From the NCBI GenBank assembly GCA_947488595.1, contig CANKZI010000009.1, forward strand, positions 1 through 64,000: a DNA stretch of 64,000 nucleotides, in the 5' to 3' direction. The position numbers were made by a program, and so were the translations under genes. How positions within the stretch are numbered: position 1 is the stretch's first letter; each line of letters opens with the position of its first letter. Below the pieces are notes generated by a model. That model saw only the letters and a list, made by a program, of their open reading frames with translations, searched no databases and was not told the origin of the DNA. This document shows positions 18,047 through 26,608 of the stretch, piece after piece. Origin of the DNA: Flavobacteriaceae bacterium. Lineage in GTDB: Bacteria > Bacteroidota > Bacteroidia > Flavobacteriales > Flavobacteriaceae.

Positions 18047-19675
18047 TTAATAACCAGGATTTTGAGTTAAATTTGGATTGGCTTGAATCGCTTTCAATGG
18101 TATTGGGAATAATTTATAATCTTCTGATATCGAGGTTCCGTCTTTTACACCACCTTTCCAAGGCCATATATAACTTGATCCTGCAAATTTTCCAAAACGA
18201 ATTAAATCAGTTCGTCTGTGTCCTTCAAAATTGAGTTCTCTCGCTCTTTCGTCAAGGATGAAATCTAATGTTAAATCACTTGCATTTATTAATGAAGCAT
18301 TTGATCTTGCTCTGACTGCATTGACATAAAAAAGAGCGTCCCCAGTTGCACCTCCGCCACCTCTTAATATGCTCTCGGCCAGCATCAGATACGCATCGGC
18401 TAATCTGTACATTGGAAAATCGGTTCCTGCAAAAAGGACTGGACTTCCTGGATCTCCTACAAAATTAGTGTTTACAAATTTTATGGATGGAAAACCGTCA
18501 ATCCACTTTTTGTAATCCGTCATCTCATAATTATGTCTTTTTGTGGGGTCTGTTGCAGTGTAATTTGAAAAAAACAATCGGGCCCGGTCATCCGAAGATG
18601 TAGCTAAACCTTCAGCACTATTTGCAAACAATCCGTACCATCCTTTTGTTGCTCTGTGTCCACCCCAAGCATTGCTATCACCTCCAGGATTACCATAGTC
18701 GGTAGTAACCATCGTTTGAGAGCTCAAACTACCACAAATTAAATAGGTGGTATTTCCGTAACTTTGGCTTGTAAGAGGATCGGCGATTAAAGCATAAATA
18801 ATTTCACTTTTTGCATCGCTAACGTCATTGTCTCTTGAGAATAAACTTCTGAAACTATCTGCTAATTTATAGCCCCCTTCATCAATAACTAATTTAGAAT
18901 ATTTGTATGCTAAATCAAATTTACCGGCTCCAATATAAACTTGCGCATTTAAATATAATTTTGCCAACAACATTCTTGCAGCTGTTCGATTAGCACGTCC
19001 GTATGTAGTTGTAAACGGGAGTAACTTATCTGTGTTTGAAGTTAGGTTTTCATCGCAAATATCGATTAATTCACTTTCCACAAATTCAAATATTTCCGCT
19101 CGTGTAGATTCATTTTTTAGTACAGTACTACCTAAATCGTCTTCTGTTAATAATGGCCCTTTTCCAAAACAGTCAATCAAATAAAAATAGGCAAGCGCTC
19201 GCAAAAATCGCATTTCGCTAATGTACTGCTGTTTATTAGGAAAATCAGGCTCTTTATTTATAACATCTATCAGATTGTTGGCTTGAGGGACAGTATAATA
19301 GACCCTATTGTATACATATCTAAAAAATTTGTTGTCAGGATTCCAACCTGAAGTCGTGGTTAATTGATCCAATCCATTATCGCCCCAACGATTTTTTAAG
19401 CCATCAGAAGTAAAATCTTGTAAATTGATGATACCTCTCAAAAATGGTGATTCACCCGCATCGTCTCCAGGTGTGTCTGTACTTCCTGGACCGTCAGAAC
19501 CTGAAAGCGCATAAGTACTGTAAACCTTAGACAATAATCCTTCAATTACTTTAGATTTAACTTGTTCAGGTGTCAACTGCACTTTTGGTTCGGTATTCAA
19601 ATCATCGACACAACTACTTGTAATTAGCAACATAATTACCGTTAGTCCTAAAGCATAAAATTTAATATTTTTCAT
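18047..19675 (-). CDS. susD: SusD/RagB-family glycan-binding lipoprotein
   Basis: A 542-residue lipoprotein; the ATG at 19675 gives MKNIKFYALG and a lipobox with Cys22 (LITSSC). An in-frame start ten codons upstream would spoil the signal peptide. Family marks include MRFLRALAYFYLIDCFG near residue 160, NRTAARMLLAKLYLNAQVY, the C-terminal MYRLADAYLMLAESILRGG and DERARELNFEGHRRTDLIRF, and a final PLKAIQANPNLTQNPGY. SusD proteins cap the SusC barrel and hand captured oligosaccharide to it. It follows susC by 19 bases. Specificity for starch or maltodextrins is inferred from the GH13, GH31 and GH65 genes around it. Confidence 0.95.
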   Translation of the reverse strand: MKNIKFYALGLTVIMLLITSSCVDDLNTEPKVQLTPEQVKSKVIEGLLSKVYSTYALSGSDGPGSTDTPGDDAGESPFLRGIINLQDFTSDGLKNRWGDNGLDQLTTTSGWNPDNKFFRYVYNRVYYTVPQANNLIDVINKEPDFPNKQQYISEMRFLRALAYFYLIDCFGKGPLLTEDDLGSTVLKNESTRAEIFEFVESELIDICDENLTSNTDKLLPFTTTYGRANRTAARMLLAKLYLNAQVYIGAGKFDLAYKYSKLVIDEGGYKLADSFRSLFSRDNDVSDAKSEIIYALIADPLTSQSYGNTTYLICGSLSSQTMVTTDYGNPGGDSNAWGGHRATKGWYGLFANSAEGLATSSDDRARLFFSNYTATDPTKRHNYEMTDYKKWIDGFPSIKFVNTNFVGDPGSPVLFAGTDFPMYRLADAYLMLAESILRGGGGATGDALFYVNAVRARSNASLINASDLTLDFILDERARELNFEGHRRTDLIRFGKFAGSSYIWPWKGGVKDGTSISEDYKLFPIPLKAIQANPNLTQNPGY

Positions 19676-19694
19676 AGCATTAATAATTATAAAA

Positions 19695-22600
19695 TTAAAA
19701 GTCAAGACTCACACCAAAAGTATAGGTTCTTGGTCTTGGATATAAATTACTGTCATATGCCCCTTGGCTTTCTGGATCTTGACCAGGGAATTTTGTTACC
19801 AAAAAAGCATTATTGATACTTCCACTTAATTTAAGTGAAGATTTACCTATAAATTTACCAAATGTGTGGGCCAACGTAATGTTTTCGCAACGCAAAAAAG
19901 CAGCGTTTCTTAAAAAATAATCTGATTGCTCTGTTTCAGATGCTGTAAAGTTCTGAAATAGTGGACTAGCACTTCCGTTGTAAAAATTTAAAACATTGTT
20001 TAACGTTGATGGTTGAGATGGTGGAGCGGCTGCTTCTATAAATCCGCGTGACCTAATGTTTCCTAAGTAGGTTTCGCCATCCAATTGACCTCTGAAATTC
20101 GCTGTTAAATTCCAGTTCTTGTATTGAATACTAGTGTTAAATCCATAAGTCCAATTGGGAACAGTTGGTCTTAAATAACGGTCATCTAATGTGATTTTCC
20201 CATCTTTATTTAAATCTTCATACGCTCCGATAATGGGTTGCCCAGTGGTGTCGTATATTTGTTTATAAACCAAAGCTTCGGCTCGCTGGCGACCTACAAC
20301 ATCATAACGGGAATAATTACTAGACTGTCCAGCAGCTCCATTTATTAGCAACCCTCCCAAATCGACAACGGTATTGATATTATAGCCAATATTACCTCCA
20401 ATAGTTAAATTAAAATCTTCACTTTGAACAACTTTAATATTTATTGAACTTTCAAAACCTTCGCCATCGATCGTTCCGCTATTTTTGATGTTTTGGGTTG
20501 CTCCGGTTCCTTGCCCTGGTGCAGAAGGCACAACAGCTAAAAGATCTGTCGTTTGACGCGTGTAAACATCTATACTACCAGATATAATTCTTTTATTAAA
20601 AAATTCAAAGTCAACACCGAGATTTAGTGTTGTAGTTTTTTCCCATGTTAAATCTGGGTTGTAAGGTAATTTATTATAAATATTAGTACCTGGTAAATAT
20701 TGATTATTGGCGCCTGCTAGTGAATACAACTCTCTGGATGGAAAATAGCCACCTGGAACACTATTAGCAAAATTGGCTTGTCCAGTTTTACCCCAACCTA
20801 CTCTTACTTTCAAATCTTGAACAAATTTAGAGTTTTTCATAAAATTTTCTTCTTTTAATTTCCATGCAAGACCAACTGCTGGAAAATACCCCCATCTTTT
20901 ATCTGCAGTGAAAAGCGAAGAAGCATCTGCTCTAAATGTTGCAGTAAATAAATATTTGTCTAATATATCAACATTTCCTCTTGCAAAAAAAGCTTGAAGA
21001 TTCAGTGGAGAATAATACCTGTTATTCAAATTATTAGGATTGATATTTGGCTCTCTTATCCCTGTATTAGGATTGTTCTGAAAATTCAGAGAGTTACCAT
21101 CAAATTTAAAATTCTGATAAGAATAACCAGCCTGACCATCTACTTTTCTCACAAAACCCGAAAGCGACTTGCTGTATACTAAATACGTATCCATTGTAGT
21201 ATTGGTTTCTGTATTGTTGTTAGAAAATGCTAAACCTGGGTTAAATAAGTAATTTGTAGTTGGATCAGTACCTTGATTAAAGGTATAGGTAGCAAGAGCA
21301 TTGTCGCTGTAAGTCTCTTTAAAACTGCTTTCTGTTGCATCTAAACCAAAGTTGGCAACCGCTCTTAAATCGCGTAAAAAAGGTAATTTGTAGTCAAATT
21401 CAATGTTACCCAAAAATCTTAAAGCCCTGTCAATTCCGTTTCTTTGTTCTAAAATAGCAACTGGATTTCTTGCACCAAGTGTTATGTCTCGATTACCAGA
21501 TACCTCGGTCGCCTGATAATAACCTGCAAATTTATTATTATAAGACGGTCCGTATACTGGTTTTGTTGGGTCCATTGACAATGCAGCTCCGATTGCACCT
21601 TCGTTTCCACCATTTTTATAAGAGTAAATCCCTTTCGCATTGACATCTACTTTTAAATTGTCATTTAAAAATTTAGGCGTCATTTTGAAGGAATAAGTAA
21701 ATCTTTTATAATCATTATTTTTTATTAAACCCTGCGCATCAGTATATCCAATCGAGGCTCTGAATGGAATTTTTTTATACAAATTGGCTCTAGCGCTAAA
21801 ATTGTGATCTGAAGTTATAGAGGTTCTGAAAATTTGATTTTGCCAATTGGTGTTGCTCAATATTCTACCTTCAATTTCAGGAGTGCTTAAATTATCTACT
21901 AGTTCTGTTGATGGATCATCAATACCTAGACTGTTTGTTCTATCAGGGTGGTATTGCTGAATGAATTTTACATAATCAGTTCCATTCATAACGTCTAAAG
22001 CGTCAGTAATTTTTCCGACAGAAATATTTGATGAATAATTGAATTGCGGAGCGCCTGAAGTTCCCTTCTTTGTTGTAATAAGTATTACACCGTTTGAAGC
22101 CCTTACCCCATAAATCGCTGTTGCAGAAGCATCTTTTAATATAGAAAAACTATCAACGTCGTTTGGATTGATTAAATTCCAAGGATTTGTTCCAGTATCA
22201 CTAATAGGAACACCATCAATAATGATCAATGGATCATTTGAAGCAACCAGTGAAGCACCGCCACGGATTACTATTTGCGGCTTCTGATCTGGAGCACCAC
22301 CAAAGTTTGTAATTCTTACACCAGCTGCCTTACCTGCAAGCAATTGATCTGTTGAAACTATAGCCCCTTTATTAAAATCTTTGGAACCAATAACCTCAAC
22401 AGATCCTGTAGCGTCTTTTTTCTTGGCAGAACCGTATCCAATTTGGACTACCACCTCTTGCAATTGGTTAGATTCTTCTTCTAAATTTATAGCAATTTGT
22501 TTCTGATTATCATAGGTCAAAATGTAACTTTTGTAACCGAGAAAAGAAAAGACAATTTTTTCTCCAATTTTAAGGTTTGGAAGTTTAAATTTACCATCAA

Positions 22601-22766
22601 TATCTGTTGATGTACCATTTGTTGTGCCTTGAACAGATACATTTACACCAATGATTGGATTTTTTGTTTTTAAATCTAGAACTGTGCCTTCTAAATTATT
22701 CTGAGCTAAAACGCCAAATGGTAAAATAAGTATTAGAAATAACAACTTTTTATAAAGTGTTTTCAT
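19695..22766 (-). CDS. susC: SusC/RagA-family TonB-dependent outer-membrane transporter
   Basis: A 1023-residue protein. The signal peptide ends in GVLAQ (about residue 21). Residues about 25-100 are a carboxypeptidase-regulatory-like domain (LEGTVLDLKTKNPIIGVNV). The plug follows, with VVVQIGYGSAKKKDATGSV, an IRGGAS segment and the SusC-type IIIDGVPI. The remainder is the beta barrel, ending in an aromatic residue (GVSLDF), as outer-membrane barrels do. It imports oligosaccharides using TonB energy together with SusD. It is the first gene of the minus-strand operon. Control is suggested by a promoter-like pair at 22939-22972 and a LacI-type palindrome at 22873-22886. Confidence 0.96.
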   Translation of the reverse strand: MKTLYKKLLFLILILPFGVLAQNNLEGTVLDLKTKNPIIGVNVSVQGTTNGTSTDIDGKFKLPNLKIGEKIVFSFLGYKSYILTYDNQKQIAINLEEESNQLQEVVVQIGYGSAKKKDATGSVEVIGSKDFNKGAIVSTDQLLAGKAAGVRITNFGGAPDQKPQIVIRGGASLVASNDPLIIIDGVPISDTGTNPWNLINPNDVDSFSILKDASATAIYGVRASNGVILITTKKGTSGAPQFNYSSNISVGKITDALDVMNGTDYVKFIQQYHPDRTNSLGIDDPSTELVDNLSTPEIEGRILSNTNWQNQIFRTSITSDHNFSARANLYKKIPFRASIGYTDAQGLIKNNDYKRFTYSFKMTPKFLNDNLKVDVNAKGIYSYKNGGNEGAIGAALSMDPTKPVYGPSYNNKFAGYYQATEVSGNRDITLGARNPVAILEQRNGIDRALRFLGNIEFDYKLPFLRDLRAVANFGLDATESSFKETYSDNALATYTFNQGTDPTTNYLFNPGLAFSNNNTETNTTMDTYLVYSKSLSGFVRKVDGQAGYSYQNFKFDGNSLNFQNNPNTGIREPNINPNNLNNRYYSPLNLQAFFARGNVDILDKYLFTATFRADASSLFTADKRWGYFPAVGLAWKLKEENFMKNSKFVQDLKVRVGWGKTGQANFANSVPGGYFPSRELYSLAGANNQYLPGTNIYNKLPYNPDLTWEKTTTLNLGVDFEFFNKRIISGSIDVYTRQTTDLLAVVPSAPGQGTGATQNIKNSGTIDGEGFESSINIKVVQSEDFNLTIGGNIGYNINTVVDLGGLLINGAAGQSSNYSRYDVVGRQRAEALVYKQIYDTTGQPIIGAYEDLNKDGKITLDDRYLRPTVPNWTYGFNTSIQYKNWNLTANFRGQLDGETYLGNIRSRGFIEAAAPPSQPSTLNNVLNFYNGSASPLFQNFTASETEQSDYFLRNAAFLRCENITLAHTFGKFIGKSSLKLSGSINNAFLVTKFPGQDPESQGAYDSNLYPRPRTYTFGVSLDF

Positions 22767-22872
22767 ACATTTTGTTTAGGTTAATTTTTTTTTTGCGCTT
22801 GTAAGTTTACTTCGAATGTTAAATTTATGTAAATATTCCGATAAAAAAAATCGTTCCCACAAAAAGGGATGC

Positions 22873-22886
22873 CGAAAACGTTTTCG
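22873..22886. promoter_or_regulatory. Perfect LacI-type operator palindrome upstream of susC
   Basis: CGAAAACGTTTTCG is a perfect 14-bp palindrome with a central CG, the form typical of LacI/GalR-family operators. It lies 107 bases before the susC start and 190 before the divergent lacI-type gene, so it could serve either. Binding by the adjacent regulator is inferred. Confidence 0.65.
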
Positions 22887-22938
22887 TGTTGAAAACTTTC
22901 TTAAAAATAGATAAATTCTGTTTATAAATTGAGTTTAA

Positions 22939-22972
22939 CAAAAATAAAAAATTATCTTTATTCAGAATTCAA
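22939..22972 (-). promoter_or_regulatory. Candidate promoter for the susC operon
   Basis: On the minus strand, TATTTTTG (22939-22946) fits TAnnTTTG, and a TTG lies at 22970-22972 with a 23-base spacer, the long end of the accepted range. Transcription would start about 165 bases before the susC ATG, placing the palindrome at 22873 just downstream of the start, where a repressor could block it. The 22767-23075 intergenic region holds no other gene. Confidence 0.45.
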
Positions 22973-23075
22973 TAAATATGGCATTTCTAAATCAAAATTG
23001 TTACTGCCAAAATGTAAAAAAAGCATCCTCAAAAGCAGCAATAGTTCTTCACTTTTAAAAAATAATTGATTCAAA

Positions 23076-24107
23076 ATGAAAAGAAAAGTTACATTAAAAC
23101 AAATTGCGAAAGAATTAGACGTTTCTATATCCACCGTTTCAAAATCATTGAGAAACAGTTCCGAAATTAGCGAAGATACCCGGCAAAAAGTACAAGCTTT
23201 TGCTAAACTTTACAATTACAAACCCAATAATATTGCGTTAAGTCTAAAAAACAGAAAAACAAAAACAATTGGAATTATCATTCCGGAAATTATCCATTAT
23301 TTTTTCGCAACTGTAATCAGCGGCATCGAACAAATAGCAAACGAAAATGGTTATAGCGTCGTAGTTTGCTTGTCTAACGAGTCTTTTGATAAGGAAGTCC
23401 TGAACATGGAGATGCTTGCCAACGGTAGTATTGACGGTTTTATTATGTCGCTTTCAAAAGAAACCCAATTCAAAGGCGACTTTCATCATATTTCAGAAGT
23501 AATCAACCAAGGTATGCCTGTAGTAATGTTTGACCGCGTCACCAATGATATTTTTTGCGATAAAGTAATCATAGACGATAAAATGGCTGCTTACGACGCA
23601 GTACAATCTTTGATTAATAATGGCAAGAAAAAAATAGCTTTGGTAACAACTGTTGATTATGTAAGTGTTGGAAAACTTCGAACCGACGGTTATACTAAAG
23701 CTTTACTAGACAACGATTTACCTTTTACCGAGAATTTAATAATCAAAATTGAAGATATTGCTAATTGCGAAATAAAAATTGGTAAACTTATCGAGAACAA
23801 AGCAATTGATGCTGTACTTGCTGTGAATGAGTTGTTTGCTGTGACCATTATAAAAGTGGCAAGCAAACTGGGTTTAAAAGTACCCGAAGACTTATCTGTT
23901 ATCGCTTTTACAGATGGTATAATTTCACAGTATTCTACACCAACAATTACAACTGTCAGTCAAAATGGAATAAAAATGGGGCAAAAAGCAGCCAAGATGT
24001 TAATTGATCGTTTGGAAGAAGAAGAGCACGACGATACAGAAGAAGAATTTTACCGAACGGAAATTATCGAAACCAATCTTATTGAACGCGAATCAACAAA
24101 AAAATAG
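23076..24107 (+). CDS. LacI/GalR-family transcriptional regulator
   Basis: A 343-residue regulator. Residues about 4-25 are the LacI helix-turn-helix (VTLKQIAKELDVSISTVSKS), followed by the hinge helix (NNIALSLKNRKTKTIGIIIP). Residues about 60-335 form the periplasmic-binding-protein-like effector domain, with MPVVMFDR, VLAVNELFA and DLSVIAFTDG. It is transcribed divergently from susC and lies upstream of the MFS-pgmB-GH65 operon, so it probably controls the starch locus in response to a maltose-type sugar. The palindrome at 22873 is a likely binding site. Whether it represses or activates cannot be told from sequence. The next gene starts 204 bases on, with its own promoter-like elements. 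Confidence 0.92.
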   Translation: MKRKVTLKQIAKELDVSISTVSKSLRNSSEISEDTRQKVQAFAKLYNYKPNNIALSLKNRKTKTIGIIIPEIIHYFFATVISGIEQIANENGYSVVVCLSNESFDKEVLNMEMLANGSIDGFIMSLSKETQFKGDFHHISEVINQGMPVVMFDRVTNDIFCDKVIIDDKMAAYDAVQSLINNGKKKIALVTTVDYVSVGKLRTDGYTKALLDNDLPFTENLIIKIEDIANCEIKIGKLIENKAIDAVLAVNELFAVTIIKVASKLGLKVPEDLSVIAFTDGIISQYSTPTITTVSQNGIKMGQKAAKMLIDRLEEEEHDDTEEEFYRTEIIETNLIERESTKK

Positions 24108-24211
24108 TTCAATGGTATCTTGTCTAAAAAGCTACCACGTTATAGTTTATAAAAATCTTTTGAATCAAAAAAAAAACTAAAATCAAAAATCCAAAAAACT
24201 AAAATCTTTTA

Positions 24212-24219
24212 TATATTTG
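24212..24219 (+). promoter_or_regulatory. -7 promoter element for the maltose-metabolism operon
   Basis: TATATTTG matches TAnnTTTG exactly, 92 bases before the transporter ATG at 24312. I found no TTG at the usual -33 distance, which may mean activator dependence. A perfect palindrome begins one base downstream (24221). Confidence 0.5.
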
Positions 24220-24220
24220 T

Positions 24221-24234
24221 CTTTGATATCAAAG
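24221..24234. promoter_or_regulatory. Perfect palindrome abutting the operon promoter
   Basis: CTTTGATATCAAAG is a perfect 14-bp inverted repeat starting one base after the -7 element, so it covers the expected transcription start. That position suits a repressor operator. It differs from the susC-side palindrome, so the binding factor is uncertain. Confidence 0.5.
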
Positions 24235-24268
24235 CTTGCAATTTTACTTCGAAAAAAAATTAAGTTTT

Positions 24269-24287
24269 GATAAGCAAAGCGCTTATC
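24269..24287. promoter_or_regulatory. Inverted repeat in the leader of the transporter gene
   Basis: GATAAGC and GCTTATC are 7-bp arms around AAAGC; the centre also contains the palindrome AAGCGCTT. It lies 24 bases before the ATG at 24312. There is no T tract, so it is unlikely to be a terminator; an operator or leader hairpin fits better. Confidence 0.45.
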
Positions 24288-24311
24288 GTATTCAATCTTT
24301 AAATTACGATA

Positions 24312-25718
24312 ATGGAAAAGCGTACATTAGGTTTTTGGGAAATTTGGAACATGAGTTTCGGTTTTCTCGGAATTCAATTTGGATTTGCCCTACAAGGTGG
24401 ATTCATGTCTAGAATATTTCAAACCCTTGGAGCTGAGGTAGATGACATTCCTGGTTTATGGATAGCAGCTCCTTTAACTGGTCTTTTAGTTCAACCAATT
24501 ATAGGATACTTGTCAGATAACACATGGAGTCCAAAATTTGGGAGAAGAAAACCATTTTTTCTTATTGGAGCAATTCTAGCATCAATTACATTGTTTTTTA
24601 TGCCACATTCGCCAGTCCTTTGGATTGCTGCTGGATTATTATGGGTTTTAGATTCGTCAATTAATATAAGTATGGAACCTTTTCGTGCACTTGTGGCCGA
24701 TAAATTGCCTGAATCACAACGTTCAAATGGTTTTGTAATTCAAACCTTAATAATCGGAATTGGAACATGGATTGCAAGTAATTTGCCATGGTTAGTAAAT
24801 AAATTGGGCGTTACCAACGAAGCTGATGCTGGAGTAATTCCGCAGTCGGTTGTAGTCGCGTTTTCAATAGGTGCATTTGTATTTTTTGCTAGTATTTTAA
24901 TCACCATATTTACAACAAAAGAAGACCCTCCTCTTGATGTCGAAAAATTTAAAGCAGAAAAAAAAGAATCACGTTTTATTCCTGACTTATTTCAAAGTTT
25001 GAAAGAAATGCCATCAACAATGAAAAAACTAGGTTTAATTCAGTTTTTCAGTTGGTTCGCATTTTTTACAATGTGGAGTCTTTCTACTCCTGCGTTAACA
25101 GAACATGTTTTCAATTCTCCTAAACCTGATGTAAAAGAATATGCTAAATTAGATAATGCCGGTAAAGAATTAAAAGATGCAAACAAAAAAGTGCTTTTTT
25201 TAGATGAGGTCAAAGAACAAGAATATAAGGAAAAAGATAAAGTTTACAATAATGCGGCAGATTTGGTAGGTTCTGCTACTGGAATTTATGGATTGTCATC
25301 GATGGCTTTTGCGCTTTTACTTACTTTTTATACCATGAAAAATAAGATCAACAGAAAATACATCCATATGGCTTCATTAATTCTTGGCGGATTAGGTTTT
25401 ATGTTCATGTTTTATGCTACACCATCAACTTTAATGTATTCTTTTATTCTAATTGGTCTCTCTTGGGGAAGTATTTTATCGATGCCATATGCAATGTTGT
25501 CAAGCTCGGTAAATCCAAATAAAATGGGAATGATGATGGGATTATTTAATATGTTTATTGTAATTCCTCAAATTATTGCGGCTCTTGGCGGAATCAATTA
25601 TTTGTATAAATTAATTGGTGAAGCGCATATTAATGCCATGATTTTAGCAGGTTTGTCACTAATTATTGCCGGATTATGCAATTTCTTTATTACCGATAAA
25701 AACGCGATTTCAGGTTAA
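24312..25718 (+). CDS. MFS sugar transporter, SLC45-like (probable maltose/maltodextrin uptake)
   Basis: A 468-residue inner-membrane protein with about 12 membrane segments. The N-terminal half has SFGFLGIQFGFALQGGFMSR, PIIGYLSDNTWSPKFGRRKP (the loop 2-3 GRRKP signature) and SMEPFRALVADKLPESQRS, as in SLC45-type and sucrose/maltose proton symporters. The two halves are joined by a long charged cytoplasmic loop, and the C-half has a second charged loop at about 275-320. Transport of maltose or short maltodextrins is inferred from the downstream maltose phosphorylase and beta-phosphoglucomutase. It is the first gene of a plus-strand run reaching 34921 and lies 12 bases before pgmB. Confidence 0.85.
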   Translation: MEKRTLGFWEIWNMSFGFLGIQFGFALQGGFMSRIFQTLGAEVDDIPGLWIAAPLTGLLVQPIIGYLSDNTWSPKFGRRKPFFLIGAILASITLFFMPHSPVLWIAAGLLWVLDSSINISMEPFRALVADKLPESQRSNGFVIQTLIIGIGTWIASNLPWLVNKLGVTNEADAGVIPQSVVVAFSIGAFVFFASILITIFTTKEDPPLDVEKFKAEKKESRFIPDLFQSLKEMPSTMKKLGLIQFFSWFAFFTMWSLSTPALTEHVFNSPKPDVKEYAKLDNAGKELKDANKKVLFLDEVKEQEYKEKDKVYNNAADLVGSATGIYGLSSMAFALLLTFYTMKNKINRKYIHMASLILGGLGFMFMFYATPSTLMYSFILIGLSWGSILSMPYAMLSSSVNPNKMGMMMGLFNMFIVIPQIIAALGGINYLYKLIGEAHINAMILAGLSLIIAGLCNFFITDKNAISG

Positions 25719-25730
25719 AAAAAATAATAA

Positions 25731-26387
25731 ATGAATAATAAAAAAGCTTTCATATTCGACTTGGACGGCGTTATCGTCGACACCGCAAAATACCACTTTT
25801 TAGCTTGGCAAAAAATTGCAGCCGAATTAGGTATCGAATTTACACCCGAACACAACGAACAATTAAAAGGCGTATCAAGAGTTCGGTCTCTGGATATTAT
25901 TTTAGAATTAGGGCGCATCGAAGCTTCACAAGAAGACAAAAACAAATGGCTCATTCAAAAAAATGAAGACTATCTTTCGCACCTAGTAAATATGGACCAA
26001 AGCGAAATATTGCCTGGCGTTTTGCCAATTTTAGCATTTTTAAAAGAAAAAAATCAAGCAGTTGCACTAGGCTCTGCCAGTAAAAATGCAAGACCAATAC
26101 TGGAAAAAACTGGTATTCTTCATTATTTTGATGCTATTGTTGACGGCAATGATGTGACCAACGCAAAACCAGATCCTGAAGTTTTTCTTCAAGCGGCCAA
26201 ATTGCTAAATGTTAATAAAGAAAACGCCATCGTTTTTGAAGATTCTGTCGCTGGTATTCAAGCAGCGAATATTGCCAATATGACCAGTATCGGCATCGGA
26301 GAAAGCGAAATTCTTTATGAAGCAAAATTCATTTTTAAAGATTTTACTTATATGGACACCAGCTTTATTACAACTTTTATCAAATAG
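25731..26387 (+). CDS. pgmB: Beta-phosphoglucomutase (HAD superfamily)
   Basis: A 218-residue cytoplasmic enzyme. HAD motif I is FDLDGVIVD with the nucleophile Asp near residue 10 and the acid/base Asp two residues on. Motif II is ALGSASKNA (about residues 116-124), followed by DGNDVTNAKPDPEVFLQAA and FEDSVAGIQAA, all typical of beta-phosphoglucomutase. It converts beta-glucose 1-phosphate to glucose 6-phosphate. The product of the next gene, a GH65 maltose phosphorylase, is exactly beta-glucose 1-phosphate, so the two form a phosphorolytic maltose route. It begins 12 bases after the transporter stop and is probably co-transcribed. Confidence 0.93.
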   Translation: MNNKKAFIFDLDGVIVDTAKYHFLAWQKIAAELGIEFTPEHNEQLKGVSRVRSLDIILELGRIEASQEDKNKWLIQKNEDYLSHLVNMDQSEILPGVLPILAFLKEKNQAVALGSASKNARPILEKTGILHYFDAIVDGNDVTNAKPDPEVFLQAAKLLNVNKENAIVFEDSVAGIQAANIANMTSIGIGESEILYEAKFIFKDFTYMDTSFITTFIK

Positions 26388-26400
26388 AAAATAAAAAACT

Positions 26401-26418
26401 GAGAATTTGATAATTCTC
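26401..26418 (+). other. Small hairpin between pgmB and GH65 genes
   Basis: GAGAATT and AATTCTC form a perfect 7-bp stem around TGAT, with no strong T tract. It may be a weak terminator or a processing site. The rest of 26388-26608 is AT-rich and shows no gene. Confidence 0.35.
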
Positions 26419-26608
26419 GTCGTTTTAAATACGCAACAAAATATAACAACAAGCCCATTTTCAAAAACAAGATTACCTAATAAAAACGTCAAACAACAGT
26501 AATTTGATGACTACTTAATAACAATTATCAATATGAAAAAAATTTAACCCTTTTCAAATTGATTAATCTACTAATTATCAACTTATCCCATTACTAAAAT
26601 AAAAAAAA

